Positions 8,817 through 17,567 of a DNA stretch of 64,000 nt are shown here, piece by piece (position 1 is the first letter of the stretch; each line of letters begins with the position of its first letter). The notes below the pieces were generated by a model. The model had not been told where the DNA came from. It was given only the letters and a program-made list of their open reading frames with translations, and did no database searches. Position numbers and translations under genes: made by a program. Origin of the DNA: Nitrosospira sp. 56-18 (GTDB lineage Bacteria > Pseudomonadota > Gammaproteobacteria > Burkholderiales > Nitrosomonadaceae); contig MKVR01000013.1 of the NCBI GenBank assembly GCA_001899235.1, forward strand, positions 1 through 64,000, given 5' to 3'.

Positions 8817-9809
8817 ATGGCGCTCATTACCCGGTGTCCTAATTGCGGTACTGCCTTCCGCATAACGCCAATCCACCTGCAGGCGCATGGCGGCGACGTG
8901 CGTTGCGGGCGCTGCACTCGCATCTTCAATGGTTTTTCCGCACTGACTACCATGCAGGAGCCGGAATCGGCTGTTCCCGCAACAGCGGAGGGCGTGGACA
9001 CGACGCCCGTGGAAACGTTGTCCGATGCTTCCGAAGCGGCTCCTGAGGCTCCTGCGATTGACTCGGGTACGATTCCCGAACCTCGCATTGAGGCTGCTTC
9101 CAGCGTGGCTTCCGAAGCTGCTCCCGAGCCTGATCCAAAGCCTGCCCCCGAACCTGCTCCCGGAACTGGCACGATCGATTCCGAAGCCGATCTGCAGCAG
9201 ATCCTGGCGCAGAGAACTTATTCACGCACGCATAGCGGGCATGAAAACCCGCCGGCGCAATCGCTGGCCGCAGCGGCAGCAGCGCATGGTCCATCCCCCG
9301 TCGAGCCGTATATCTCGGGATGGGGGAAACCAGAAGAATCCGCAGTGGCGCCACCGCACTCCGGAGGTTACGAGATACCGGAGCCAGATGATATTCCACG
9401 GCGGAGCGGGAGTGCGCGTGGCATGCGCCGGAATCATGCATACGATGGCGAGCGGCCGGTTTCGCTTTTATGGAGCGTTGCCTCCTTCTTTTTACTGATG
9501 GTGCTGGCAGCACAGGCTGTTTATTTCTATCGTAACGATATCGCTGACGCCATGCCTGCCGCGAAACCGCTTCTGGATCAATACTGCAAGCTGCTGGGAT
9601 GCACCGTGCAAACCCCGTTGCGCCCGGAATTGCTGAATATCGAATCTTCCGGAATGGGATTGAAAATTCAGGATTCCAGCAAAATCATCCCCAATGCCAT
9701 GGTGCGTAATCATGCGCCTCGTTCCCAGGCGCTTCCTTCCTTTGAGGCGGCGCTGACGGATATCCGGGATCAGCCTGCGGCAAACCGCGTCTTTTCCCCC
9801 GGCGCCTAG
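8817..9809 (+). CDS. Zinc-ribbon and DUF3426-type membrane protein, C-terminus lost
   Basis: 330 residues. The N-terminus is a zinc ribbon with CPNC (C7, C10) and CGRC (C30, C33). A long acidic Pro/Glu/Ala-rich linker follows (about 50-200), then one transmembrane helix (about 216-237) and the start of a DUF3426-type domain with two cysteines (257, 262). The family is membrane-anchored with unknown function and usually follows prmA, as here. The frame stops at TAG 9807-9809, earlier than usual. The missing tail (EFNAQLHLSSGG) is readable in another frame just downstream, so the gene end is damaged. The ATG at 8817 gives the family N-terminus MALITRCPNC. Confidence 0.75.
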   Translation: MALITRCPNCGTAFRITPIHLQAHGGDVRCGRCTRIFNGFSALTTMQEPESAVPATAEGVDTTPVETLSDASEAAPEAPAIDSGTIPEPRIEAASSVASEAAPEPDPKPAPEPAPGTGTIDSEADLQQILAQRTYSRTHSGHENPPAQSLAAAAAAHGPSPVEPYISGWGKPEESAVAPPHSGGYEIPEPDDIPRRSGSARGMRRNHAYDGERPVSLLWSVASFFLLMVLAAQAVYFYRNDIADAMPAAKPLLDQYCKLLGCTVQTPLRPELLNIESSGMGLKIQDSSKIIPNAMVRNHAPRSQALPSFEAALTDIRDQPAANRVFSPGA

Positions 9810-10015
9810 CGCGAAAAAAAGAGATCCGATCGAGTGCCGCTGGGCCAGGCCACGAATTCAATGCCCAGCTCCATCTCAGCAGCGGCGGGTTGAGCGCAAC
9901 GGATGCCCTTTTCCCTGATTTATCCCGATTCGGGGCATCGCTTTATTTTGATGCAGCTGTAAATATCGGAAAGTGGAAGGTGAGCGGCGTCAACGCGATA
10001 TTGGATCGGCGCTGA
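9810..10015 (+). pseudogene. Frameshifted tail of the preceding DUF3426-type gene
   Basis: From 9812 the frame shifted relative to the upstream gene is open to a TGA at 10013-10015. It reads RKKEIRSSAAGPGHEFNAQL and then HLSSGGLSATDA, which looks like the normal C-terminal part of the family. The break coincides with a TAG and a run of seven A residues (9814-9820). Adding one A, or removing two, restores the frame after the run, but the TAG is a second lesion. The last 30 or so codons no longer resemble the family. Confidence 0.6.
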
Positions 10016-10102
10016 ATGTGCCACACATTAATGGGCTGTGCTGGAGGCACATTTGGATTAAAATTGAAATCCCGTCAACCCGATATTTCCAGCTTGCGCA
10101 GA

Positions 10103-10915
10103 ATGGCATCTGAAACCCTGGTCGAAGTCAACGACCTGAATTTCTCCTACGGTGAGCGCCCTCTGCTGAGGGGGATCAATATGACGATGCATCGCGGCAA
10201 GGTCATTGCCATCATGGGAGGCAGCGGCAGCGGGAAAACCACCTTGTTGCGTCTTATTGGCGGGGCAATCGTCCCGACTTCGGGTCATGTGAAAGTCGCC
10301 GGCGAGGTTGTGCACAAACTGAATAGAGATGACCTTTTCCAGTTGCGCCGCAAGATGAGCATGCTCTTTCAGTTCGGAGCCTTGTTTACGGATCTGTCCG
10401 TGTTCGATAACGTTGCATTCCAGATTCGGGAACATACCGATTTGCCGGAATCCATGGTACGCGATCTGGTGCTGATGAAGCTGCAGGCCGTAGGGCTCCG
10501 GGGAGCGCACGATCTCATGCCCGCGCAACTTTCGGGAGGGATGGCGCGTCGCGTCGCGCTGGCTCGTTCGATCGCGCTTGATCCACTGCTCATCATGTAT
10601 GATGAGCCTTTCACCGGACTGGATCCCATTTCACTAACCGTGATTGGAAACCTGGTTCGCCGCCTCACCGATGCGCTGGGCATGACATCCATCGTAGTGA
10701 CGCACGATGTGCAGGAATCCCTGAAAATCGTCGATTATGTCTATTTCATTTCCGATGGCGTAATTGCCGCGCATGGGACGCCGGACGAAGTACGGGAATC
10801 GGTTGCTCCTTTCGTGCATCAGTTCGTGCATGGCGAAGAAGATGGTCCCGTGACCTTCCACTACCCGGCAAAGGCCTACGCAAGCGACCTGAAACTGGAG
10901 ACTGGTCTTGCCTAG
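10103..10915 (+). CDS. mlaF: Mla phospholipid transport system, ATP-binding protein
   Basis: A 270-residue ABC ATPase powering the MlaFEDB inner-membrane complex, which moves phospholipids between the inner and outer membranes and keeps the outer leaflet asymmetric. Walker A GGSGSGKTT lies at 39-47, the signature LSGGMARR around 144-151, Walker B LIMYDEP around 164-170, and the switch His in VVTHDVQES. The ATG at 10103 gives the usual short N-terminus; the frame is open back to 10016. It overlaps mlaE by 8 bases. Confidence 0.95.
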   Translation: MASETLVEVNDLNFSYGERPLLRGINMTMHRGKVIAIMGGSGSGKTTLLRLIGGAIVPTSGHVKVAGEVVHKLNRDDLFQLRRKMSMLFQFGALFTDLSVFDNVAFQIREHTDLPESMVRDLVLMKLQAVGLRGAHDLMPAQLSGGMARRVALARSIALDPLLIMYDEPFTGLDPISLTVIGNLVRRLTDALGMTSIVVTHDVQESLKIVDYVYFISDGVIAAHGTPDEVRESVAPFVHQFVHGEEDGPVTFHYPAKAYASDLKLETGLA

Positions 10916-11705
10916 ACGCGTCGCTATCGGCATCCGAGGCATCGGTCACCGGGTAATTGATAGTACATGGCGGCTAGGCTACGCCAGCCGCTTTTTCCTG
11001 CTGATATTGCTTAAATCCGGTACCAGCCTTCGCCGCTTCAGCCTGGTCATTCGCGAGCTTTATTTCACAGGGGTGCTGTCGCTGATCATCATCAGCGTTT
11101 CGGGATTGTTCGTCGGCATGGTGCTGGGCTTGCAGGGTTACGAGACACTGCAGCGATTCGGGGCCGAATCGGCCGTGGGGACGATGGTGGCGTTGTCCCT
11201 GGTGCGCGAGCTGGGTCCGGTCGTGGCCGCACTGCTGTTTGCCAGCCGTGCCGGCTCCGCCATAACGGCGGAGATCGGCCTGATGAAGGCCACGGAACAA
11301 CTGGCGGCAATGGAAATGATGGCGGTTGACCCCATTGCGCGGGTGGTCGCCCCCAGGTTCTGGGCCGGCGTTATTTCAATGCCGTTCCTGGCAGCCATGT
11401 TCTCGGTAGTGGGGGTATTCGGCGGCTATCTGGTTGCCGTGGTGCTTATCGGCGTGGATGACGGTTCGTTCTGGTCGCAAATGCAGAATGCCGTGGATTT
11501 TCGGTACGATATCGTCAACGGCATTATCAAGACATGTGTCTTCGGGGTGGCGGTGACTGCTGTGGCGGTGTTCGAGGGTTACGACGCGTCTCCCACGGCT
11601 GAAGGCGTATCGGGAGCGACGACCCGTACCGTGGTGACTTCATCCCTGGTGATTCTGGGACTGGATTTCGCTTTGACTTCGTTCATGTTCAGGGGAATGA
11701 GCTGA
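10908..11705 (+). CDS. mlaE: Mla phospholipid transport system, permease
   Basis: A 265-residue integral membrane permease of the MlaE family. Conserved features include VLSLIIISVSGLFVGMVLGLQGYETL, the LVRELGPVVAALLFASRAGSAITAEIG block, MKATEQLAAMEMMAVDP and the C-terminal GYDASPTAEGVSGATTRTVV. The start is a TTG at 10908 inside the end of mlaF (8-base overlap), which points to translational coupling. The gene ends one base into mlaD. Confidence 0.95.
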   Translation: MPRRVAIGIRGIGHRVIDSTWRLGYASRFFLLILLKSGTSLRRFSLVIRELYFTGVLSLIIISVSGLFVGMVLGLQGYETLQRFGAESAVGTMVALSLVRELGPVVAALLFASRAGSAITAEIGLMKATEQLAAMEMMAVDPIARVVAPRFWAGVISMPFLAAMFSVVGVFGGYLVAVVLIGVDDGSFWSQMQNAVDFRYDIVNGIIKTCVFGVAVTAVAVFEGYDASPTAEGVSGATTRTVVTSSLVILGLDFALTSFMFRGMS

Positions 11706-12187
11706 TGCAGCGTGCAACAATGGATTTATGGGTAGGACTGTTCGTTCTTGCCGGAATCGGCGCACTACTGTTTTTGGCGCTGAAAGTGGGGAATATGGGT
11801 ACTTACAGTTCGGCCGAGGGCTACACCCTGGTGGGTAATTTCGAGAATATCGGAGGATTGAAAGTCCGTGCACCGGTTAAAAGCGCCGGGGTGGTTGTCG
11901 GGCGGGTAACGGACATCCAGCTCAACACAAAGACATACGATGCGGCCGTAACCATGAATATCGATACCCGTTATCAATTCCCCAAGGATACTTTCGCCAG
12001 CATTTTGACATCCGGGCTGCTGGGAGAGCAATACATCGGATTAGCGGCGGGTGGTGACGATACGTTACTGAAAAATGGCGACAAGATCATGAAAACAAAC
12101 TCGGCACTGGTCTTGGAAGAACTGATCGGCCGCTTTTTATTCGACAAGGCGTCGGAGAACAAGGAAGAAAAGAATGGCAAGGATTAG
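11705..12187 (+). CDS. mlaD: Mla system MCE-domain substrate-binding protein
   Basis: 160 residues. One N-terminal transmembrane anchor (WVGLFVLAGIGALLFLALKVG) is followed by a periplasmic MCE domain with the sequence FENIGGLKVRAPVKSAGVVVGRV. MlaD forms the hexameric lipid channel of the complex. Its ATG overlaps the mlaE stop (TGATG). The Lys/Glu-rich C-terminus is normal. Length is typical. Confidence 0.95.
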   Translation: MQRATMDLWVGLFVLAGIGALLFLALKVGNMGTYSSAEGYTLVGNFENIGGLKVRAPVKSAGVVVGRVTDIQLNTKTYDAAVTMNIDTRYQFPKDTFASILTSGLLGEQYIGLAAGGDDTLLKNGDKIMKTNSALVLEELIGRFLFDKASENKEEKNGKD

Positions 12188-12266
12188 GGCAATTCCAGGA
12201 GGCCGCTTGCCGCTTTGTTCAGCCCCAAGGTCAAGTAGTTACAGGTTAATTTTTAGCGAGGTAATC

Positions 12267-12911
12267 ATGAAAACCCATTTTGCTGCCTTTGTATTGCTTG
12301 CAACGTGCTTTTTAGGCCTTGCGGCCCCCGCATGGTCGATCGAGGTGCGTCCGGATGCCCTTGTGGACAAGACGGCGCAGGAGGTATTGGCCATCGTCAG
12401 ACAGGACAAGGAAATTCAGGCTGGCAATACCACGAAGATTCTTGATCTGGTCGAAGCCAAGATTTTGCCGCATTTCGATTTTACCCGGATGACCCGGCTG
12501 GCTATGGGCAAGAACTGGGCGAAAGCCGCGCCTGACCAGCAGCAGCAATTAGTGAATGAGTTCAGGACACTGCTGGTGCGCACCTATTCAAATGCGCTGA
12601 CCACCTACCGCGACCATACCATTACGGTGGAACCATTAAAAGATCTGGGAGATGCTACCGATACCACCGTGAAAACAAAAGTGATGCAGGATCAAGGGCA
12701 GCAGCCGGTGCCGATGGACTACAGCATGGAGAGGACCAATGACGGGTGGAAGGTATATGATGTAACGGTGGCTGGCGTCAGCCTGGTGACCAATTATCGC
12801 AGCACTTTCAATAGTCAGGTACGCGAGGGAGGGGTCGAAAAGTTGATCAAAACGCTGGTGGACAAAAACCGGGCGCTGGTAGCAAACGATAAAAAAGCTG
12901 CGGCGCGATAA
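12267..12911 (+). CDS. mlaC: Mla system periplasmic phospholipid-binding protein
   Basis: A 214-residue soluble shuttle that carries phospholipid between the outer-membrane MlaA and the MlaFEDB complex. Residues 1-23 are a signal peptide (MKTHFAAFVLLATCFLGLAAPAWS). The mature domain has ILPHFDFTRMTRLAMGKNW and a QVREGGVEKLIKTLVDKN C-terminal segment typical of MlaC/Ttg2D. GCGAGG lies just upstream of the ATG at 12267. mlaB follows 4 bases after the stop. Confidence 0.95.
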   Translation: MKTHFAAFVLLATCFLGLAAPAWSIEVRPDALVDKTAQEVLAIVRQDKEIQAGNTTKILDLVEAKILPHFDFTRMTRLAMGKNWAKAAPDQQQQLVNEFRTLLVRTYSNALTTYRDHTITVEPLKDLGDATDTTVKTKVMQDQGQQPVPMDYSMERTNDGWKVYDVTVAGVSLVTNYRSTFNSQVREGGVEKLIKTLVDKNRALVANDKKAAAR

Positions 12912-12915
12912 GTCC

Positions 12916-13218
12916 GTGTTATCGGAAGTGCTTCTGTCCGAGGATGATCGGTTGCGTGTCGCCGGGTCGATAACCATCCATAATGTCGCGGCGGTTGTTG
13001 AGCAAGGCATCGCCCTGTTCGATCGCGGAGTTCAAATCATCGATCTCTCTAAGGTGGAGAATGTGGATTCGTCGGCAGTCAGCATGCTGCTCGAATGGCA
13101 GCGCGAGGCTGACCGTCGCGGACGGCGAATCGATTTCATGAATATGCCGGAAAAACTGGCTAGCCTCGTGCGATTATATGACCTTTTCGAATTGATTCCG
13201 CAAAACTCGGCCAGATAA
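12916..13218 (+). CDS. mlaB: Mla system STAS-domain protein
   Basis: A 100-residue STAS-domain protein, the small cytoplasmic subunit bound to MlaF. The core is VQIIDLSKVENVDSSAVSMLLEWQREADRRGRRIDFMNMPEKL, with the Ser pair of the STAS loop preserved. The start is GTG at 12916, 4 bases after the mlaC stop, which implies coupling. A repeat element begins 19 bp after its stop and separates it from ibaG. Confidence 0.9.
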   Translation: MLSEVLLSEDDRLRVAGSITIHNVAAVVEQGIALFDRGVQIIDLSKVENVDSSAVSMLLEWQREADRRGRRIDFMNMPEKLASLVRLYDLFELIPQNSAR

Positions 13219-13237
13219 AAACCGGATCACGCATTAT

Positions 13238-13350
13238 CCTAAATCCGGAAGTTGTAGCGCTCACTTATAGGTGAACGTCGAGTACCACAGAGAGTCTTTG
13301 TGGATAATGGGTTCTAAACTGGAAATGAGCGGTCGACCACCGGATCCAGG
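13238..13350 (+). repeat. MITE-like element, short form (copy 2)
   Basis: 113 bp, the same length and structure as the copy at 3046. It starts CCTAAATCCGGAAGTTG and ends CCGGATCCAGG. Inside are TAGCGCTCACTTATAGGTGA, AGTCTTTGTGGATAATGG and CTAAACTGGAAATGAGCGGTC. The flanks are ATTAT and ATCAA, so the 5-bp target duplication is degraded or absent. It lies between mlaB and ibaG, genes that usually sit close together in one operon. Confidence 0.8.
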
Positions 13351-13370
13351 ATCAATATAAAGGATGCAAA

Positions 13371-13619
13371 ATGGTTACTCCGGAAAGCATAAAAAGTCAT
13401 ATCGAAGCTGCGATGCCTTGCGAACTTGTTCATGTGGAAGGTGATGACGGCTATCACTTCAGCGCAGTTATCGTCAGTGCGGAATTTCAGGGAAAAACGA
13501 AGGTTCAGCAGCACCAGCTGGTATACCGGGCGCTCGGTGACAGGATGAAACAGGAAATTCACGCCCTTTCCATGAAAACGCTTACGCCCGAGCAATGGGC
13601 GGAGAATCGCTCGGCCTGA
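13371..13619 (+). CDS. ibaG: BolA-family protein, IbaG type
   Basis: An 82-residue BolA-fold protein. It begins MVTPESIKSHIEAAMPCELVHVEGDDGYHFSAVIVS and contains KVQQHQLVYRAL, with the conserved His and Cys that ligand an Fe-S cluster when paired with a monothiol glutaredoxin. The position after mlaB is typical; the usual next gene murA is absent here. The ribosome site AAAGGA is upstream of the ATG. The repeat element at 13238-13350 ends 20 bp before the start and may affect expression. Confidence 0.9.
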   Translation: MVTPESIKSHIEAAMPCELVHVEGDDGYHFSAVIVSAEFQGKTKVQQHQLVYRALGDRMKQEIHALSMKTLTPEQWAENRSA

Positions 13620-13659
13620 CAGCATCCTTTTCGGGAAGCTTCCCCCGCCGTTTCGCTAT

Positions 13660-14508
13660 CTATTCTCCAGGCGCCATTGCCGTTCGCATCTTCTGCATTG
13701 CCTTTACTTCGATCTGGCGAACGCGTTCGGCGGATACTCCCAACTCGTCAGCAAGATCGTGCAGTGTCGCGGTATCCGTTTCCCTCAGCCAGCGCGCTTC
13801 GATAATTCGCCGGCTGCGCGCATCCAGGCTGGACAGGGCCCGTTCCAGCCCCTCTCCACGCAATCGCCTGGTTTGCTCGGCTTCCAGCATCTGGGTCGGT
13901 TCAGATCCATCTGTAAGATAGGCGATCGGGCTGTACGTTTCCTCATCGTCTTCCTCGCCCAAAGGCTCCAGCGAGATATCCCGTCCGCTAAAGCGGGTTT
14001 CCATTTCCACGACATCCTCTGCCCTGACTCCCAATTGACTGGCTACGGCATTCACTTCTTCCGGATTCATGGTATCCAGCACCGGTTTCATGCTGCGGAG
14101 GTTAAAGAACAGCTTGCGCTGCGCCTTGGTTGTCGCGATCTTTACCAGCCGCCAGTTGCGCAGTATGAATTCGTGTATTTCCGCTTTGATCCAGTGCACC
14201 GCAAACGATACCAGCCGCACGCCGCGTTCCGGATCGTAGCGCTTCACCGCTTTCATGAGCCCTATATTGCCTTCCTGTATCAGGTCGGCCTGCGGCAGTC
14301 CATAGCCCTTATACCCGCGGGCAATGGCAACGACAATGCGCAGATGCGACAGAACCAGCTGTCGTGCCGCGTCGATATTGCCTTCATCCCTCAGGGATCG
14401 GGCCAAGCGGACTTCTTCCTCTTGTGTAAGGATAGGAAAGCGATTGGCCGTCTGGATGTAGCTTTCGATGCTACCGCTAGCTGAAGGCAAGGCCAGGGCA
14501 AAGGTCAT
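13660..14508 (-). CDS. rpoH: RNA polymerase sigma-32 (heat-shock) factor
   Basis: A 282-residue sigma-70 family factor directing heat-shock transcription. Region 2 includes DLIQEGNIGLMKAVKRYDPERGVRLVSFAVHWIKAEI. The RpoH box QRKLFFNLR sits at 130-138 and sets this factor apart from RpoD. The region 4 helix-turn-helix is LHDLADELGVSAERVRQIE. It is in the same direction as ftsX, with a 116-bp gap between them. This ftsYEX-rpoH cluster is classical for proteobacteria. Confidence 0.97.
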   Translation of the reverse strand: MTFALALPSASGSIESYIQTANRFPILTQEEEVRLARSLRDEGNIDAARQLVLSHLRIVVAIARGYKGYGLPQADLIQEGNIGLMKAVKRYDPERGVRLVSFAVHWIKAEIHEFILRNWRLVKIATTKAQRKLFFNLRSMKPVLDTMNPEEVNAVASQLGVRAEDVVEMETRFSGRDISLEPLGEEDDEETYSPIAYLTDGSEPTQMLEAEQTRRLRGEGLERALSSLDARSRRIIEARWLRETDTATLHDLADELGVSAERVRQIEVKAMQKMRTAMAPGE

Positions 14509-14624
14509 ATTTCCTCCGGATATGGTAAATGCCGCCTAATTACAATTGGGATAGGGCAATAGGGGTAATATTGATAAGATGAACAAATTATCGGGAAGTT
14601 CCGGGTCGGATTGAGGATCATGGG

Positions 14625-15533
14625 TCATCGGGGTTCTATTTGCCACAGGTGACTTTCCACCGAGAGCCAGGCTCCGGCCCATCCCAGCGAGGCCGAAAAC
14701 AATAATAGACTCAGACTGTCTCCCAGCGAAAGCTGATAGAGCTGCCAGTTGATATCATAGAGATGCATCAGGTTTTTCAGCTGCTCATCGATCAGGTTGG
14801 TTCCGAGTGTCGTGATAAGCAAGGCGACGGCTCCTCCAGCCGCTCCCTGAAGCGCGCCAAAATAGAGAAACGGGCGGCGGATGAAACCGTTGGTCGCTCC
14901 TACCAGCTTTGATACCTCTATTTCATCCCTCATCGTGAGGATTTGCAAACGTATGACATTGAACGTAACCACCAGCAGGGCGACGCTCAACAGGACCGAA
15001 AGCATCAGGACAGCAAGCCGGCCAAGGCCGAGCATTGCCTCCAATCTCTTGGCCCAGGCGGAATCCAGTTGCACATGCTCGATCTCGGGCCACTTCTGCA
15101 ACTCCGCTTGCAACTCGTCCAGCTGATAGGATGGAACGCTGCTCGCCGTAATCACGAAAGCATCCGGCAGCGGATTCTGTTCAAAGCTTTTCGCAATATC
15201 CGCCAGCCCAGTGCTCTGTCCAAACTCCTGTAGCGCATTTTCTTTCGAAATGAACTGGATGGTGGTGATGCCTGCATGGTGTTCCAGTCGCGATTTCACG
15301 TCCATTACCGCCTCTTCGCTTGTATTCAGTTTCAGGAAAAGACTCAGCTGGGGGGTGGTCGAAAATTGGCCGGCCACTGCCTCAAGATTCTCCAGCATCC
15401 CATAAATACCGGCGGGTAAGCTGAAGGCGATTCCTATGACGCTGATGCTGAGCAGGCTGCCTAGCGGCGACATCAGCAAGCGTTTCAGCGCCAGCACGAA
15501 GGCCTCGAAATGATGAGAAAGCCAGACGCTCAC
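14625..15533 (-). CDS. ftsX: Cell division protein FtsX (ABC permease-like)
   Basis: A 302-residue membrane protein with four transmembrane segments (one near residue 25, three at the C-terminal end) and a periplasmic domain. FtsEX couples division to activation of peptidoglycan hydrolases. Signatures include LLSISVIGIAFSLPAG near the N-terminus and MRDEIEVSKLVGATNGFIRRPFLYFGALQG. The GTG start at 15533 overlaps the ftsE stop by 4 bases (GTGA), so the two are translationally coupled. Confidence 0.95.
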   Translation of the reverse strand: MSVWLSHHFEAFVLALKRLLMSPLGSLLSISVIGIAFSLPAGIYGMLENLEAVAGQFSTTPQLSLFLKLNTSEEAVMDVKSRLEHHAGITTIQFISKENALQEFGQSTGLADIAKSFEQNPLPDAFVITASSVPSYQLDELQAELQKWPEIEHVQLDSAWAKRLEAMLGLGRLAVLMLSVLLSVALLVVTFNVIRLQILTMRDEIEVSKLVGATNGFIRRPFLYFGALQGAAGGAVALLITTLGTNLIDEQLKNLMHLYDINWQLYQLSLGDSLSLLLFSASLGWAGAWLSVESHLWQIEPR

Positions 15534-16183
15534 GTCGCCAGTTCGCCTTGGCGAAGCGTAAAAACCCGTTGCTGGGCGTTCCCGAGCAATTCGCTGTCAT
15601 GAGTGGCGATCAACACCGTCACTCCCACCTGGTTGAATGATTTGAACATATCCATTATGTCTCTCGCATAATCGGCATCCAGGTTGCTGGTAGGCTCGTC
15701 GGCTATCAGGATGGAGGGCCGGCTGACGATGGCGCGGGCCACGCACAGCCGTTGCTGTTCTCCCCCGGAAAGCGTGATCGGGCGCGCCTTCTCCTTGTCC
15801 AGCAACCGGACTTTGTCGAGCGCGGCGCGCACTCGTGCAGCCGATGAGCGGGCATCAAACCCGCTTATCTGCAAGGGCAGCAAAACATTGTCGAATACGC
15901 TGCGGTCGAACAGAATCTTCTGGTCTTGAAAGACCAGGCCGAGATTACGCCTGAGGAACGGAATTGCTCCGCTTCGCAGCGTGCCCACATTCTGGCCGTT
16001 GACGATGATACTGCCGGAAGTAGGGCGTTCGATAGCTGCAATGAGCTTCAGCAGCGTTGTTTTTCCCGCCCCGGAATGTCCGGTTATCAGTGCCATTTCT
16101 CCAGACTCGAGCGCAAAGCTCACATTCTTGAGTGCGTCGAAACCGTTGGGGTAGCGCTTATGAACCTGGCTAAAGCTAATCAT
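15530..16183 (-). CDS. ftsE: Cell division ATP-binding protein FtsE
   Basis: A 217-residue ABC ATPase partnering FtsX. Walker A GHSGAGKTT lies at 35-43, the signature LSGGEQQRLCVARA around 142-155, Walker B ILIADEPTSNLD and the switch ATHD follow. It begins MISFSQVHKRYPNGFDALKNVSF as in the family. ftsX overlaps its end; ftsY lies 54 bp upstream in the same direction. Confidence 0.97.
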   Translation of the reverse strand: MISFSQVHKRYPNGFDALKNVSFALESGEMALITGHSGAGKTTLLKLIAAIERPTSGSIIVNGQNVGTLRSGAIPFLRRNLGLVFQDQKILFDRSVFDNVLLPLQISGFDARSSAARVRAALDKVRLLDKEKARPITLSGGEQQRLCVARAIVSRPSILIADEPTSNLDADYARDIMDMFKSFNQVGVTVLIATHDSELLGNAQQRVFTLRQGELAT

Positions 16184-16237
16184 CGAGTGTTACCGTCTCG
16201 AACAGTCTCATTTCAAGCGCGTGGCCCGTTCCACAGT

Positions 16238-17233
16238 TCAATCGAACAATGCCTGGACAAATTCAGTTGCCACAAACGGTCTCAGGTCATCCATGCCTTC
16301 GCCCACGCCGATGAAGCGAATCGGCAACAGGCTCTTCTGCTCGCGTTGTTTCGCGATGGCGGCGATGACGCCCCCCCTGGCCGTGCCATCGAGCTTGGTG
16401 ATGACGAGGCCGGTAAGATCGAGTGCATCATCGAAAGCCTGAACCTGGTTAACTGCATTTTGACCCGTGTTGGCGTCGAGCACCAGCAGCACCTCGTGCG
16501 GCGCGCCCGGGCAGGCTTTGCCGATCACGCGTTTTACTTTTTTGATTTCTTCCATGAGATGAAGCTGGGTTGCGAGCCGCCCAGCGGTGTCCGCCAGCAC
16601 GATATCTATCCCGCGCGCCTTTGCCGCATTGATAGCGTCGAAGATGACCGCTGCCGGGTCTCCCTTCTGCTGGCCGCTGTTTTCCTGGGCGATCACGGCA
16701 ATATCGTTGCGCTCGCCCCAGGCTATCAGTTGTTCGCGCGCAGCGGCGCGAAAAGTGTCTCCCGCTGCCAGCAGCACGGATTTTCCCTGCGCCCGGAAAT
16801 AGTGGGCGAGCTTGCCGATGGAAGTCGTTTTTCCTGCTCCGTTCACGCCTGTGAGCATGATGATGAAGGGCTTGGCTGTGCGGTTATCAAGCGGCTGGGC
16901 CAGAGGCTCGATCAGATTGACCAGCGCCTGCTGCAACGCAGATCTGAGTTGTGCGGCATCGGTCAGCCCATCGCGCCTGACCTGCCTCTTCAAGTCCTCG
17001 AGCAGCCAGCTGGTGGCATTCACGCCGACATCCGATACGAGCAATATCGTTTCCAGCTCCTCATAAAGCGCCTCATCTATCCTGCCGCTGCCAAACAGAG
17101 CGGTAACCTGCTTGCCAAACTGGTTCCGGGTCCGGGAAAGCCCCTGCCTGACACGTGCAGCCCAGCCGCCTGTGTCTGCTTCGACAGGTGCGGCGGAACC
17201 GGTGTTATTTTTGGATTTAAAGAAACTCGGCAT
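16238..17233 (-). CDS. ftsY: Signal recognition particle receptor FtsY
   Basis: A 331-residue SRP GTPase that docks ribosome-nascent-chain complexes at the membrane. The short acidic/basic N-terminus (MPSFFKSKNN) is followed by an NG domain: G1 GVNGAGKTTSIGKLA (129-143), DTFRAAAREQL, DTAGRLATQL and TKLDGTARGGVI. The start at 17233 is chosen because it gives the family's compact N-terminus; the frame stays open to 17332. The A domain is short, as in many betaproteobacteria. The promoter region is shared with the divergent M16 peptidase. Confidence 0.96.
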   Translation of the reverse strand: MPSFFKSKNNTGSAAPVEADTGGWAARVRQGLSRTRNQFGKQVTALFGSGRIDEALYEELETILLVSDVGVNATSWLLEDLKRQVRRDGLTDAAQLRSALQQALVNLIEPLAQPLDNRTAKPFIIMLTGVNGAGKTTSIGKLAHYFRAQGKSVLLAAGDTFRAAAREQLIAWGERNDIAVIAQENSGQQKGDPAAVIFDAINAAKARGIDIVLADTAGRLATQLHLMEEIKKVKRVIGKACPGAPHEVLLVLDANTGQNAVNQVQAFDDALDLTGLVITKLDGTARGGVIAAIAKQREQKSLLPIRFIGVGEGMDDLRPFVATEFVQALFD

Positions 17234-17567
17234 TCTGGTAGGCTGTCGACAATTGGGGATTTCTGGATAATCCTGCTCTGCGAAACAATGATTTTGCTGA
17301 TTTTGCCGGAGGGATGCGTCAAGGGATGACACGAACGACCGGTTCTCTTTCCCAGGAATCCGGCAAGGCCGTTATCCGCAAAGCCTTGTCCCTTTGTCCC
17401 CTTGTCCCTCGGGTTGCTGATAAAATCAGATTCGCCCCGATTTTACCAGCAAGATGCTCTGCCGAGGACTTATTCAGAATTCCTTGGCTGGTGGCCATGG
17501 GAGATTCATGCAGAAGATGCGGTTGATCCGAATTTTATGCCGTTTGCCCCGGTTCAGGTTATTTAAA

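Noticed and set aside
13759-14484. A 241-codon plus-strand frame
   Set aside because: Antisense to rpoH.
15926-17329. A 467-codon open frame on the plus strand
   Set aside because: It lies fully opposite ftsE and ftsY, whose families are certain; its product has no family look and is an antisense shadow in GC-rich DNA.
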